A stretch of 64,000 nt of DNA from Methylomicrobium lacus LW14 (GCF_000527095.1 NZ_AZUN01000001.1:1550001-1614000), one strand, 5' to 3'. Numbered from the stretch's first letter, positions 1-10,289 are shown. Numbers and translations are program-made. Notes: a model not told the origin generated them from the sequence alone.

Positions 1-1254
1 ATCGAACTGGGAAATGCCGTTGACCATCGTCAACGGCGTCACGACCAGATCGGCCATCCGAAAATCGGCCGTCGGCACATTCTGCACCGCAAGCATCACT
101 TGAAACACCGGCGCATGACTGGGGTTACGCGGCGGATTCAGAGCCTCCAACAATTGGCCGAAAGCCAGTTCCTGATGTGCTTGATCTTGCAAGGCCTGCT
201 CGCGCAGTTGCGCCAGCCAATCGGTAAAGCGTGTGTCGCCATCGATTCGGCAACGCAAAACCAATGTATTCACAAAGAAGCCAATTAGGTTTGCGGTCTG
301 GGTACGGTTGCGTCCAGCCACGGGATAGCCGATACAAAAATCGCGGCTGCCGGAATAACGGTACAATAAGGTCGAAAAAGCGGCAGCCATCACCATGAAC
401 AAGGTAGCGTTATGTTGCTGCGCCAGTTGCTTCAATTTCCGGGTGAGATCGGAGCTGAGCTCGAAGCCACGCACCACGCCACGATAGCTTGCTAGCGGCG
501 ATCTGGGCTGGTCGGTCGGCAATTCCAGTAGCGGCGGGACACCGGCCAATTTCTGTTGCCAGTATTCGAGCTGGCGGTCCCAATGCGCTTGCCGACGGCG
601 CTGCCAAACACAGTAATCGGCGTATTGAATCGACAAAGCCGGCAAAGGCGAGGGCTGGCCGTTGCCAAAAGCCTGGTACAACGCAGCGACCTCCTGCATC
701 AGCACGCCGACCGACCAGCGGTCGGATACCATGTGATGCAAGGTCAACAACAGGATGTGTTGCTGCACCTTCAACGTCGCCAATAAAATCCGTATAGGCG
801 CTTGTTCGGCCAGACGAAAAGGCCGCCTTATGAAGGACTGGGCATGGCGTTCAAACGCCGATGTTTTTTCGCTCTCGGCATGAGCGGACAAATCCAACAG
901 CTCCAACGGCAAGTCGGCATCCTGTAACACTTGCTGTCTGGGCTGCGAGTCTGCCGTGACGAAGCGGCTACGCAGAATTTCGTGGCGGCGCACGACCTCG
1001 GTCAAGGCCTGTTCTAAAGCGTCGGCCCGCAAAGGCCCATCGAAGCGGACTGCGCCGGCGACGTTATAGATGGGATTGTCCGGCTCTAGTTGCGACATAA
1101 TCCATAGCCGCTCCTGCGCATACGACAACGGCGTCGGTGCGTCGATGTCGCATTTAGGAATCCTGTCGGCAGGCGTATTTTGGCCGAGACGGGCAATCAG
1201 GCGCGAGCGCTTGGATGCTGGCGATGAGCTGTTTTCCGTATTCAAAGGTTGCAT
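1..1254 (-). CDS. Nonribosomal peptide synthetase, N-terminal condensation domain (partial, runs off window)
   Basis: Open reading frame without a stop down to base 1; 418 residues are visible. It starts at an ATG at 1254, and after about 40 linker residues enters a condensation domain. The catalytic motif is HHMVSDR, with His173, His174 and Asp178; the family form is HHxxxDG, so the final Gly is replaced by Arg. Later blocks typical of C domains are visible, including YRYSG, GFFVNTLVLR and HAPVFQVM. A C domain joins the peptide on the preceding module's carrier protein to its own amino acid. This is the third gene of the minus-strand operon after the FAAL-NRPS and the CmlA-like gene, so it should act on the product of the first module. 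No strong ribosome binding site is seen at this ATG. The adenylation and carrier domains would lie outside the window. Confidence 0.88.
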   Translation of the reverse strand, partial: MQPLNTENSSSPASKRSRLIARLGQNTPADRIPKCDIDAPTPLSYAQERLWIMSQLEPDNPIYNVAGAVRFDGPLRADALEQALTEVVRRHEILRSRFVTADSQPRQQVLQDADLPLELLDLSAHAESEKTSAFERHAQSFIRRPFRLAEQAPIRILLATLKVQQHILLLTLHHMVSDRWSVGVLMQEVAALYQAFGNGQPSPLPALSIQYADYCVWQRRRQAHWDRQLEYWQQKLAGVPPLLELPTDQPRSPLASYRGVVRGFELSSDLTRKLKQLAQQHNATLFMVMAAAFSTLLYRYSGSRDFCIGYPVAGRNRTQTANLIGFFVNTLVLRCRIDGDTRFTDWLAQLREQALQDQAHQELAFGQLLEALNPPRNPSHAPVFQVMLAVQNVPTADFRMADLVVTPLTMVNGISQFD

Positions 1255-1409
1255 GCGGGTATCCGAAATGAGGTATTGTTAGGTAAGGCCTGTCATGATG
1301 CGATTCTTTTCAACGGCTTCCAGCAAGCAAAAAACAAGCGCTATGCGGTAGGCCTTGGCATGAATTCGGGAAAGGATTGTTAGGTTAAGCCGATGTGGAA
1401 CCCATCTCT

Positions 1410-3014
1410 TCATTCGGCTAAAAAAATCTCGTCGCGGCCGTACAAGCGCCTCGCATCGGCATAGCCTTTGTCGCGGCAGACGGCCAGCATCTTGTTGATT
1501 TCCCGGATATAGACATCGTCATCTTCCGGCTCCAGCGCCATGAAATATTGCAGCCATGGCTCGCGCCCAATCGCATAGACAAAGACCCGGCTGGCATCGA
1601 CCGCATCCAACAGGCGCAAGGCCGCCTCGGCGTTGCTGCCGTTCGAACGCCGCGCCTGGCAATGCTTGTGATCCGGCAGCTTGGGCAGCAAGGCGCCATA
1701 GACCCAGGACAACGGCGCGCCGATGCATTCCATGCCCAGGAATACGGTATCGATTGCCCCATACTCGCGGCAAAGATTGTGATACATGCGTTCGTCGAGG
1801 CAATTGGAGTCTGCCGCAAACAACAGTTTTTGCTTGCCGGCGCGCACCAGATAGCCGCTTTTCGCGAACGGCAAATCGTTGTGTTCGCCAAGAAACGGCA
1901 CCGCGACGATTTCCCCGTCGATAAAAGGAAGCGCGTCCAATGGATCGATCTCGATCACCTGGCGGAACCCCAGTTCCCTGGCCAGCAGTTTCATCGAAAT
2001 GTCGGCGTAGAAAATCCCGGAGCTTTTCGGCACGACCAGACAGCCGATCTTGTGCCGCAGGCGCAGTAAGGTCTCGAACACATAATGATCGTGATGGACA
2101 TGCGTGATCAGCACATAGTCGATATGCGGCGGCAAATCCTGGAAGCTGTAGCGCTCGATGCCGCCCTCGCTGGGGTTTACGGCCAGGAACGGATCGACCA
2201 GAATCGACACGCCGTTGTATTCGACCAGCACGCTGGCATGGCCGAGATAACGGACACGGGCACCCGGTCCGTGCCAGGGTTCGTTCTGACGCGGCGGTTT
2301 GTCGGTCAACAAACGGATCAATTTGTGGTCATCGGCAGCGTCCACCCCTAACACGTCCCGAATGTAAGGCAAGGGTTGCGGCTGGCTGTCCAATTTGAAT
2401 AATTCGTCGATTGTGCTTTCGGAAAACGGGATATGCCAAGCGATGCTGTCATCGTCCGGCAGGCGCGGCGTACTCATGTAATAGGCGCGCGCCCGGTCAT
2501 GGGTCTGGGTGAACAGACGCAGCGACTGCAAGTGCTTTTTGTAATGCCGGCTTTTGTAAAACAGGCTCTCGATGCAGCGGACGATCGGCCGGTTGTTGTA
2601 GTCATACAGCAATTCGACATAGCCCCGCAGCGACTCGGGCAGTTGCCGGTAATACGGCTCCAGGCTTTGACCGGCCGCCTCCTGATCCAGCAGGTTTTGG
2701 AAATCGAGCAAATCCTTGGCCATTTGCAGGCTGTCGGCATGTTCGGTTTCAATCCTGGTCAGCATTTGCGCCACCTCTTCAACGCGGTCGGCCGGCACAT
2801 TCACGAAAGAACCGCCCAACAGTTTCGGATTGGCGCTGGATTTGACGTGAATCTGCGGGTTTTGCAGATAAGACGTCAGGTTTTTCTTCTGATAATTGAG
2901 CCTGTGCAGACTGGACGGCACCGGCGCAAAGGTATGCGGCCAGGCCACCCAGTCATCGACCAGCGCCTCGGCGGCGGTGGAATCGGCCAAGCGGTAAAGC
3001 GTGTTGTGATTCAT
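1410..3014 (-). CDS. CmlA-type diiron beta-hydroxylase of a carrier-bound amino acid (metallo-beta-lactamase fold)
   Basis: 534 residues, close to the length of chloramphenicol CmlA. The N-terminal half (about 1-240) has no simple enzyme motif. The C-terminal half is a metallo-beta-lactamase fold with THVHHDH (His305, His307, Asp309, His310), GEH with Glu377, and FAADSN with Asp402. A Glu where most hydrolases of this fold have a His ligand is the mark of the CmlA oxygenases; from memory the residue positions agree with CmlA almost exactly. CmlA hydroxylates the beta carbon of an amino acid held on a peptidyl carrier protein, using O2 and a diiron centre. Sitting between two NRPS genes, with 56 bp to the upstream gene, it probably hydroxylates the amino acid loaded by that module. 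A GAGGAA sequence precedes the ATG. The last His ligand near residue 480 is not evident to me. A plain hydrolase of the UlaG type is the alternative. Confidence 0.78.
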   Translation of the reverse strand: MNHNTLYRLADSTAAEALVDDWVAWPHTFAPVPSSLHRLNYQKKNLTSYLQNPQIHVKSSANPKLLGGSFVNVPADRVEEVAQMLTRIETEHADSLQMAKDLLDFQNLLDQEAAGQSLEPYYRQLPESLRGYVELLYDYNNRPIVRCIESLFYKSRHYKKHLQSLRLFTQTHDRARAYYMSTPRLPDDDSIAWHIPFSESTIDELFKLDSQPQPLPYIRDVLGVDAADDHKLIRLLTDKPPRQNEPWHGPGARVRYLGHASVLVEYNGVSILVDPFLAVNPSEGGIERYSFQDLPPHIDYVLITHVHHDHYVFETLLRLRHKIGCLVVPKSSGIFYADISMKLLARELGFRQVIEIDPLDALPFIDGEIVAVPFLGEHNDLPFAKSGYLVRAGKQKLLFAADSNCLDERMYHNLCREYGAIDTVFLGMECIGAPLSWVYGALLPKLPDHKHCQARRSNGSNAEAALRLLDAVDASRVFVYAIGREPWLQYFMALEPEDDDVYIREINKMLAVCRDKGYADARRLYGRDEIFLAE

Positions 3015-3070
3015 TGTCTTGGGTTCCTCGATCAGTGTTGATGCCGTGCGGAGCGTGCGCCGACCGGTCC

Positions 3071-6000
3071 TTAGTTTTCGATGTCGTATTCGGCCATCCG
3101 GTCGACAAATTCGGCTATCGTGGTCGCTTCGAATAGCACGTTGACCGGCAGCTCGATCGCAAACAATTCCTGCACTTTCGCCATGACCTGCACACCGGCC
3201 AGGGAATGGCCGCCCAATTCGAAGAAATCATCATGGACGCCCAAACGTTCGATGCCGAGCACTTCCCGCCAGATGGCCGCCATGGCTTCTTCGGCCTCGT
3301 CGCGCGGGGCGATAAAGCCGTCTTGCCGCTCCGATTGCAAGTCGGGCAGCGGCAGGGCCTTGCGGTCCAGCTTGCCGTTGGCGTTCAACGGCATCGCCTC
3401 CAGCCAGAGCCACACCGACGGCTGCATATACTCCGGCAAACGGTCTTTGAGATGAGCCTTCACGGCCTCCTGATCCTCCCTAGCGCCCACTAAATAGGCG
3501 ACCAGGCGTTTGAAGCCGGGCACGTCTTCACGCGCGACCACGGCCGCGAAGGTCACGGCAGGATGACGCAACAAACAGGCTTCGATCTCCCCCAGCTCAA
3601 TCCGGTAACCTCTGACCTTGACTTGCTGGTCGAAGCGCCCCAGAAACTCGATATTCCCGTCTGGCCGATAACGCACACGGTCGCCAGTACGATACAGACG
3701 GCCGCCGTCACCGCAGAACGGATCCGGCACGAAGCGTTCGGCGGTCAAAGCGGGTTGGCCAAGATAGCCGCGACTGATGCCGTCGCCGCCGACCAGCAAT
3801 TCGCCGGCCACTCCGACGGGCACCGGCTGCAAGCGGGTATCGACCACATAAATGCGCATGTTGGCGATCGCCCGGCCGATCGAAAGCGTCGCCTCGGCAT
3901 CCTCCGGCGTGACTTGATAGACGCTGCACCAGACCGTGGCTTCGGTCGGACCGTATTCGTTAAACAACGCTGCCGTCTGCAAGCGCGCAAAATGCAGTTC
4001 GCCCAGCGCGCCGGGGCAAGCCTCGCCGGCGACGATTGCCGTCCGCAAACTTTGCAGTGCCGCCGTCGGCAGGTGTTCGAGCAAGAGTTGATACAGTGAC
4101 GGCAAGGTCAAAAGATGAGTCACGCGGTGGCGTTCGATCAACGCGCCCAGACCCAAAGGCTCTTTCAGCAGCCCGTCGTCGGGCAAACACAAACAGCCGC
4201 CTTGGCTCAAGGTCCAGAAGATGCCGGCAACCGAACTGTCGAACGCAAACGAAGGCAGTAACAGATAACAGCCGACCGGCTCGCGGTAATAAGCATGCCT
4301 TGCCAGGGTCGAATGCAAGAGATTCGCATGGCTGACCAGGACGCCTTTGGGCCAGCCGGTCGAGCCGGAAGTATAAATGGCATAGGCGGCGTATGCGGGC
4401 GAACGCGCAACCCTTGGATTAGCGGCACTGTAAGCGGAATACGCCCCCACTTCGTCCACGCAAATCTTGACCCTGCGGCCGCAATTCAGCTTCGGCGCCA
4501 ACGCCGACACGGTCAACAGCCAGTCGGCACCGGCATCCCGGAACAAATAGTTTTGCCGGTCTTCAGGGTAATTCGGATCGATTGGCACATACACGGCACC
4601 GGCCTTCAGGATCGCCAGCATACCGATCAACAATTCCGAACCTCTGGGCATGCTCAGCGCGATGCGCCGCTCCGGCCCCGCGCCCTGAGCCAACAGGTAA
4701 TGCGCCAGACGATTGGCCTTCGCATTCAATTCGGCATAGCTGAGACGCTGCTCGCCGAAAATCAACGCTGTCGCCTCCGGCTGACGTTCGACAACCGACT
4801 CAAACACATCGACCAGCGTCTGCTGTCTTGGAAAGTCGACACCGGTGGCATTCGAAGCCGTCAGTTGCCGCCATTCCGGCACGGTCAGCAAGGGCAGCTG
4901 GCTCAATCGGCAGGACGGATCGGCCAGGATACCGTGCAATAAGGATTCAAAATGGCCGAGCATGCGCTTCACCGTCTCGCCTTCCAGCACATCGCTTCGA
5001 TAACTGAACACTGCCGTCAGTCCCTGCCCGGTCTCCGCGCATAATAAAGCCAAATCGAACGCTTCCGATCTTTCCGGAAGGGCGTAACTTTCCGCCGCGA
5101 TGCCGGCCCATTCCAGGGCCACGCCTGACTGCCCCAATGCCAGTGCGGAGGCTAACCGATCGCTGCCGGTCTGTAACGCAAACCAGGTTCGGAAGGAGGA
5201 CGAATCGGCCGTCATACGCGAGCGCAACGGCTCTACCAGCAGCGGATAAGGAAAATATTGATGCTCCAGAGCACCGAGAACAATGGCATTGACGTCGTCA
5301 AGATAATCACAAAACCGCTGTTCGCCATAAGGCCGGCTGCGAAGAGCAATCGGATTCACAAAATAACCGACCAAATCGGCAAACTCCCGTTGCGGCCGGC
5401 CCAAGGATGGTGAGCCGACAATCAGATCGTGTTGACCGCTATAGCGGTACAGCAGCGTTTTAAACAGCGTCAACAGTACGGTATACAGCGTGGTATGGTG
5501 AGAGGCGGCTAATCCCTTCAGTTTGTCCACCAATACGGGCGCCACGATCAGCGCTTCCGCATCGCTTCGGTATGACGGCGAACCGGCGCCTTGACGCTCG
5601 CCGGGTAGCTCCAGACGCGGCAACTCGCCGGCGAGCTGTTCGCTCCAGTATTGCCGGTCGTTTTCGGCGGCGGCGCTTTCGAGATAATATTGCTGCCAGC
5701 CAACAAAATCGGCATAAGAGGCGGCAGGAGCGGACAACGAAGGACGTTGACCGGCTGTCCCGGCCGAATACAGTGTCTGCAGCTCCGCCAACAGAATTTG
5801 CAGCGAGCGGAAATCGACAATCAGGTGATGGGCGCAAAACGCCAGGACATGATCGGTATCGCCGCAACTGAACAGCGCGCATCGCATCAGCGGGCCGTGT
5901 TGCAGATCAAACGGTTTGCCGACAAACGCACGCAGCGTCTCCAGCCGCTCTGCTTGACCGGCGCATTCGGCGCTTTCCAAGGGGAGCTCTGCCAGGGTTA

Positions 6001-8398
6001 ACGGCAAACACACGGGACGGTTGTCGTCGTCAAGATCAAATCCGCTCCGGAGTTGCGGATGGCGCAGGCACAATTCGGTCAGGGCGTTCTGCAAGGCGTT
6101 AGGGTCAACATACCCCCGTATCGCTAAGGCGACGGGCATGTGATACAGCGCTTCGCCGCTTTGCAGCTTGGCCTGCGTCCACAAGGCCTGCTGGTTGTAG
6201 GACATCGCGGTTTTCGCGGCAATGCCTTCGGCAACTTGATCCGGTTTTTTAATGCTTGCGCCGGCATTCTCGACCAAACTCAGCGCCGTCAGCGCGCTCT
6301 CCTGCAAGGTGGCGCTGCCCAGCATTTTGGCTATCGGCAAATCGATGCCCAGCAGTTCGTCGATGAAATATTTCATTTCGACCGCTTTCAGCGAGTCCAA
6401 ACCGAGGCCGGTCAGAGTATGCCGAGGGCCGATAGTGCCTGCATCCACGCCGGATAAGGCTGCCGCCTTCAGCGCCAGTTGCCCCGCCAACAGCGCGGCC
6501 GCATTCGCCTTGTCCAGCGACAACAAGGCCAGGCGCAATAGATTGTGCTCGCCCGAGCTTATGACGGCCAATCTCTCCGACGGCGGCATCTCAGAGGGCT
6601 GTTGCAGGCCGTCGACCGCGACAGCCTCAAAGCCTTGCCGCAGATAAGCCTCGCGGCAAGCGCTGCGCCTAAGTTTGCCGCTGCTGGTTTTCAAGATCGA
6701 GCCGGGCTTCAAAAATACGATGCGGTCGGCCTGGATGCCGCATTCCTCGGTCAAGCGCGCGCGCATCGCGGCGAATTCGGCGCGATAATCGCCCTGCCTG
6801 ACCCGGTTGCGCTTCAATTCGGCCAATACGACCAGCTTTTCGCCGTCGGCTTCGTCGACCGCGAAAGCGACCGTCGATGTCGGGTTCAACGCATCGGTGG
6901 CCGCCTCGACCGCATATTCCAGGTCGTGCGGGTAATAATTGCGGCCGCGGACGATGATGAGGTCTTTCAGGCGCCCGGAAACGAATAACTCGCCGCCGTC
7001 GACGAATCCCAGATCGCCGGTGCGGAGCCAGCGCTTTCCTTCGGCATCGACGCTGAACGTTCTTGCGCTCATTTCGGCATTTTGCCAATAGCCTTGCGCA
7101 ATACTGGGCCCGCCGATCCATATCTCGCCGATCCGGCCTGCCTCGCAAAGCGCGCCGCTATCGGGGTCCACGATGCGGAGGCCTTGCGCCTTATCCACAC
7201 TGCCGCAGCCGACCAAACGACGGGCATTCGGATCGCCGTCAGCTACCGCATTGACGATACGCTGTTCCAGCTCCCTCTTGTCGAACGCGGCAACGATCGG
7301 CACGCTTTGCTTTATGGCGCCGGTCGCCAGCAGGGTCGCTTCCGCCAGACCATAGCAGGGATAGAAGGCTTGCCGGCGAAATCCAGCGCCGGCAAAGGCC
7401 TCGCTAAAGCGCCGCAAGGTCTCCGGATTGATCGGCTCCGCGCCGTTGAACGCCAAGCGCCAGTGGCTCAAATCGAGCCCGGCCTTTTCGTCCTCGCCGA
7501 TTTTCTGCACGCACAGGTCGTAGGCAAAATTCGGCCCGCCGCTGGTGCGGGCGCGATAATCGCTGATCGCCTGCAGCCAGCGCAGCGGCTTTTCGAGGAA
7601 GGCCATCGGCGACATCAACACCGCGCCGGCGCCGCAGTATAAAGGCTGCATCACGTTGCCGATCAGGCCCATGTCGTGATAAAGCGGCAGCCAGCCGGCT
7701 ACGGTGGAACGTTCGTCGTGGCCAAAACGGCGTTTGATCAGGTGCTGGTTGGCGATCAAGTTGCCGTGACTGATCATCACGCCCTTCGCGTCACCCGTCG
7801 AACCCGAGGTGTATTGCAGGAACGCGAGATCCGATGAACGCAGCGCCGGCGCTTGCCAGGAGGATGCGTCGACAACCGCGCGGGCATCGGTTGGGAGCCA
7901 GTTTTTGGCTAACAATGCTTCACTGGCGCCTGCAAACTGGCGTACGCTGCCGGCGACCTGGGCTGTAGTCAGGATTATTTTTGCCCGGCTGTCGTCGAGG
8001 ATGGCCTGCAGCCTCGGCATGTGCCGATTGTTGCTCGGAGGATAGGCCGGCACCGCGACGGTCCCGGCATAAAGACAGGCGAAAAACGCCACGATGTAAT
8101 CCAGGCTCGGCGGATAAAGCAATACAGCCCGCTCGCCCTGCATGCCCATCTGCTGCAATTGCGCGGCCAATTGCCGGACTGCCCGGTCGAGCTCGCCGTA
8201 TGTCAGCGAACGGGACGACGCCTCACCGAACTCCAGAAAGGTGTATGCGGTTCGATCAGGATGCCATTCTGCCCGTCTTTGCAGCACCGTGACCAAGGAG
8301 GTGGCGTCTTCGATCAACGCGGCGTCGCCAGTGGAATTACCTATATCATATTGCTTGTTTAACACCTTTCTCCCCCATCCTCGAAACGGATACTGCAT
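3071..8398 (-). CDS. Lipo-initiating NRPS: FAAL-ACP-C-A-PCP
   Basis: 1775 residues. Domains in order: fatty acyl-AMP ligase (about 30-590, with YTSGSTG near 196 and AYPPSNN, typical of FAALs); acyl carrier protein (about 640-705, LGLDSLK with phosphopantetheine Ser669); condensation domain (about 730-1150, HHLIVDF with His857, His858 and Asp862); adenylation domain (about 1195-1690, YTSGSTG, FDSSVAG, NEYGPTE, NANGKLDRK); and peptidyl carrier protein (about 1700-1770, LGGHSL with Ser1732). It should activate a free fatty acid, load it on the ACP, and condense it with one amino acid, giving an N-acylated aminoacyl chain. The specificity pocket begins Asp-Ser, but I cannot assign the substrate. 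No thioesterase is present, so the chain passes to the next NRPS. The ATG at 8398 has no clear ribosome site; a GTG at 8365 preceded by GGGGGAG is an equally good start and removes 11 residues. Confidence 0.9.
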   Translation of the reverse strand: MQYPFRGWGRKVLNKQYDIGNSTGDAALIEDATSLVTVLQRRAEWHPDRTAYTFLEFGEASSRSLTYGELDRAVRQLAAQLQQMGMQGERAVLLYPPSLDYIVAFFACLYAGTVAVPAYPPSNNRHMPRLQAILDDSRAKIILTTAQVAGSVRQFAGASEALLAKNWLPTDARAVVDASSWQAPALRSSDLAFLQYTSGSTGDAKGVMISHGNLIANQHLIKRRFGHDERSTVAGWLPLYHDMGLIGNVMQPLYCGAGAVLMSPMAFLEKPLRWLQAISDYRARTSGGPNFAYDLCVQKIGEDEKAGLDLSHWRLAFNGAEPINPETLRRFSEAFAGAGFRRQAFYPCYGLAEATLLATGAIKQSVPIVAAFDKRELEQRIVNAVADGDPNARRLVGCGSVDKAQGLRIVDPDSGALCEAGRIGEIWIGGPSIAQGYWQNAEMSARTFSVDAEGKRWLRTGDLGFVDGGELFVSGRLKDLIIVRGRNYYPHDLEYAVEAATDALNPTSTVAFAVDEADGEKLVVLAELKRNRVRQGDYRAEFAAMRARLTEECGIQADRIVFLKPGSILKTSSGKLRRSACREAYLRQGFEAVAVDGLQQPSEMPPSERLAVISSGEHNLLRLALLSLDKANAAALLAGQLALKAAALSGVDAGTIGPRHTLTGLGLDSLKAVEMKYFIDELLGIDLPIAKMLGSATLQESALTALSLVENAGASIKKPDQVAEGIAAKTAMSYNQQALWTQAKLQSGEALYHMPVALAIRGYVDPNALQNALTELCLRHPQLRSGFDLDDDNRPVCLPLTLAELPLESAECAGQAERLETLRAFVGKPFDLQHGPLMRCALFSCGDTDHVLAFCAHHLIVDFRSLQILLAELQTLYSAGTAGQRPSLSAPAASYADFVGWQQYYLESAAAENDRQYWSEQLAGELPRLELPGERQGAGSPSYRSDAEALIVAPVLVDKLKGLAASHHTTLYTVLLTLFKTLLYRYSGQHDLIVGSPSLGRPQREFADLVGYFVNPIALRSRPYGEQRFCDYLDDVNAIVLGALEHQYFPYPLLVEPLRSRMTADSSSFRTWFALQTGSDRLASALALGQSGVALEWAGIAAESYALPERSEAFDLALLCAETGQGLTAVFSYRSDVLEGETVKRMLGHFESLLHGILADPSCRLSQLPLLTVPEWRQLTASNATGVDFPRQQTLVDVFESVVERQPEATALIFGEQRLSYAELNAKANRLAHYLLAQGAGPERRIALSMPRGSELLIGMLAILKAGAVYVPIDPNYPEDRQNYLFRDAGADWLLTVSALAPKLNCGRRVKICVDEVGAYSAYSAANPRVARSPAYAAYAIYTSGSTGWPKGVLVSHANLLHSTLARHAYYREPVGCYLLLPSFAFDSSVAGIFWTLSQGGCLCLPDDGLLKEPLGLGALIERHRVTHLLTLPSLYQLLLEHLPTAALQSLRTAIVAGEACPGALGELHFARLQTAALFNEYGPTEATVWCSVYQVTPEDAEATLSIGRAIANMRIYVVDTRLQPVPVGVAGELLVGGDGISRGYLGQPALTAERFVPDPFCGDGGRLYRTGDRVRYRPDGNIEFLGRFDQQVKVRGYRIELGEIEACLLRHPAVTFAAVVAREDVPGFKRLVAYLVGAREDQEAVKAHLKDRLPEYMQPSVWLWLEAMPLNANGKLDRKALPLPDLQSERQDGFIAPRDEAEEAMAAIWREVLGIERLGVHDDFFELGGHSLAGVQVMAKVQELFAIELPVNVLFEATTIAEFVDRMAEYDIEN

Positions 8399-8820
8399 GA
8401 AATTTCGCTAACCCAAGCGGGTGTCGAGCCGCGAATCCGAAACAGGGGTTTGTTGACCGTAATCTCCTACTGCCTAGAGAAAATAGGGTCTGCATGCGCC
8501 GCCTGTATCTACAAAATTACTTACAAGGAAGACGATCAAGGAAAAAATTCTCCCCATGGCGATGGGATTGAACGGCAGCATCCAGACTAGGATAGCAACC
8601 TGACCTTGCCGGAGACGAGTTAGCCTTCGACCGGAATGACATGCCTATCCTGGCAAGTCTTTTGTCGATAAGTCATATGAATATCTGATCTTATCATTTG
8701 GTGTGCACCTGGCATTTGCGTATGATTCCCGGTTCAAGGGAGGCTTTTGAGCCTTTGCCCAGCAAGACAACACCCTCTACCGATAACCCCTCTACACCAT
8801 TTTCCTCAGGGATCTAGTGA
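8399..8820. other. Intergenic region between divergent NRPS operon and aminotransferase
   Basis: A 422-bp non-coding stretch that must hold the promoter of the minus-strand lipopeptide operon and that of the plus-strand aminotransferase. It is richer in A+T than the flanking genes around 8650-8710. I see no convincing -35/-10 pair, operator palindrome, terminator or RNA gene in it. Confidence 0.5.
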
Positions 8821-9978
8821 ATGAACTTCCCCATTGCCAAGCGCATTGCCGATCTACGCCCTTCGGACATCCGCCTGATGACCCGAGAATGCGAGCGGCT
8901 TGGCGGCATCAATTTAGGCCAAGGATTGGGCGACCTGCCGGCGCCGCCTGAGGTTAGAGACGGCGCGATCAAGGCGATCCAGGACGGGCGGAATACCTAT
9001 ACGCCATCGGAAGGAGTGACGCCGTTACGGCTGGCGATTGCGGAAAAATTAAGACGGGACAATGGCCTCACGGTCGATCCCGAGCAAGAGATCGTGATCA
9101 GCAATGGCACCACGGGCGCGTTCGCGGCCACCTTGACGGCCTTACTCAATCCGGGGGACGGCATTTTGCTGCTCGAACCCTATTACGGTTATCACCTGAA
9201 TACGATTCTGCTCCAGGGCCTGGAGCCGCAATTTCTGACGCTGAATCCGCCGGAATTCGATTTGGATGAAGCCGCGCTAAACGCGGCCGTGCGCCCCAAT
9301 ACCCGCGCGATGGTGCTCTGCACGCCGGCTAATCCGAGCGGCAAGATGTTCAGCGCCACCGAACTCGCGATCGTCGAGCGCGTCGCCGAACGGCATAATC
9401 TCTTGATTATTTCCGACGAGATCTACGAGTACATCACTTACGATGGCCGCCAGCATGTGTCGCCGGCATCGGTCGGCCGGCTGGGCGAGCGGACCGTCAG
9501 CATCATGGGGTTTTCAAAAACTTTCAGCATCACCGGCTGGCGCTTAGGCTATGCAGTGGCGGAAGCGTCTTTGGCGAGCGCGATCAACCTGGTGAACGAC
9601 CTGCTTTATGTCTGCGCTCCTTCTCCGTTGCAGTATGGTGTTGCGGCTGGATTAGAGGTCCCGCCCGAATATTTTCAGCATCTACGCTCTGAGTATCAGC
9701 GCAAGCGCGACATTATTTGCGAGGGCCTCAATGATGCAGGATTGACGCCGCTGGTTCCCCAGGGCGCCTATTACGTGCTGGCAAGCATTGCGCATCTGGG
9801 TTTTGCCGATGCAAGATCTGCGGCTATCAGCTTATTGGAACAAACCGGCGTGGCTTCCGTCCCCGGAAGCGCCTTTTACCAAAGCGGCGCGGGGGAAAGC
9901 CTGATCCGCTTCTGTTTCGCCAAGGATGATGCGACGCTGCGCGAAGCGGTTGCGCGCCTGCGCAAATTTCGTTCATAA
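8821..9978 (+). CDS. PLP-dependent aminotransferase, class I/II
   Basis: 385 residues, fold-type I. The pyridoxal-phosphate lysine is Lys233 in SMGFSKTFSITGW. Other family blocks are LGQGLGDLP near the N-terminus, YTPSEG at 60-65, SNGTTGA, the substrate loop CTPANPSG, and the cofactor-binding SDEIYEY. It resembles aspartate/aromatic/branched-chain aminotransferases; the exact substrate cannot be read from sequence. It stands divergently from the NRPS operon across 422 bp. Supply of an amino acid to that pathway is possible but unproved; ordinary amino acid metabolism is equally likely. The start ATG follows a second possible start codon region directly at 8820-8821. Confidence 0.85.
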   Translation: MNFPIAKRIADLRPSDIRLMTRECERLGGINLGQGLGDLPAPPEVRDGAIKAIQDGRNTYTPSEGVTPLRLAIAEKLRRDNGLTVDPEQEIVISNGTTGAFAATLTALLNPGDGILLLEPYYGYHLNTILLQGLEPQFLTLNPPEFDLDEAALNAAVRPNTRAMVLCTPANPSGKMFSATELAIVERVAERHNLLIISDEIYEYITYDGRQHVSPASVGRLGERTVSIMGFSKTFSITGWRLGYAVAEASLASAINLVNDLLYVCAPSPLQYGVAAGLEVPPEYFQHLRSEYQRKRDIICEGLNDAGLTPLVPQGAYYVLASIAHLGFADARSAAISLLEQTGVASVPGSAFYQSGAGESLIRFCFAKDDATLREAVARLRKFRS

Positions 9979-10052
9979 CTGCGCAAGACGGATATAAAGC
10001 GACTTGATTCGCGGCAAACCGCAGCCGATCAAGACTTGGGAACGGGACGGGC

Positions 10053-10151
10053 TTACGGGAAACCATCAAGATGTCCAACCTGCCGGTCTACCAGGAACTG
10101 GCGCGGCGCATCGGCCTGGAACGTATGCGTAACCCTACTGAACTGGATTAA
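10053..10151 (+). pseudogene. Short relic of a class D beta-lactamase-like / penicillin-binding transpeptidase gene
   Basis: A frame running LRETIKMSNLPVYQELARR and then IGLERM into a TAA. This matches the stretch of class D beta-lactamases around their S-x-V motif (here Ser-Asn-Leu) and the following helix. Nothing before or after it continues the protein: the expected N-terminal Ser-x-x-Lys and the downstream Lys-Thr-Gly box are absent. It is therefore a fragment of about 33 codons left from a deleted gene. I recognised the motif by eye; the identification depends on a short match. Confidence 0.5.
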
Positions 10152-10289
10152 GGCAACGGTGAAATTTCGCGATCAATCTCGATATATCGAAAGCCGGCGA
10201 TGCGGCTAAGCGTATCGAATTGGGCAGGGCCAGTCTTAGGGTGTTGGGGATACTTCGATCGAAAGGTTAGTTAAAAACGAGTAAGCCCA

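Noticed and set aside
8695..8725. Sigma-54 promoter (TGGCATTTGC) upstream of the aminotransferase.
   Set aside because: GG and GC are only 5 bp apart; the sigma-54 promoter needs about 10.
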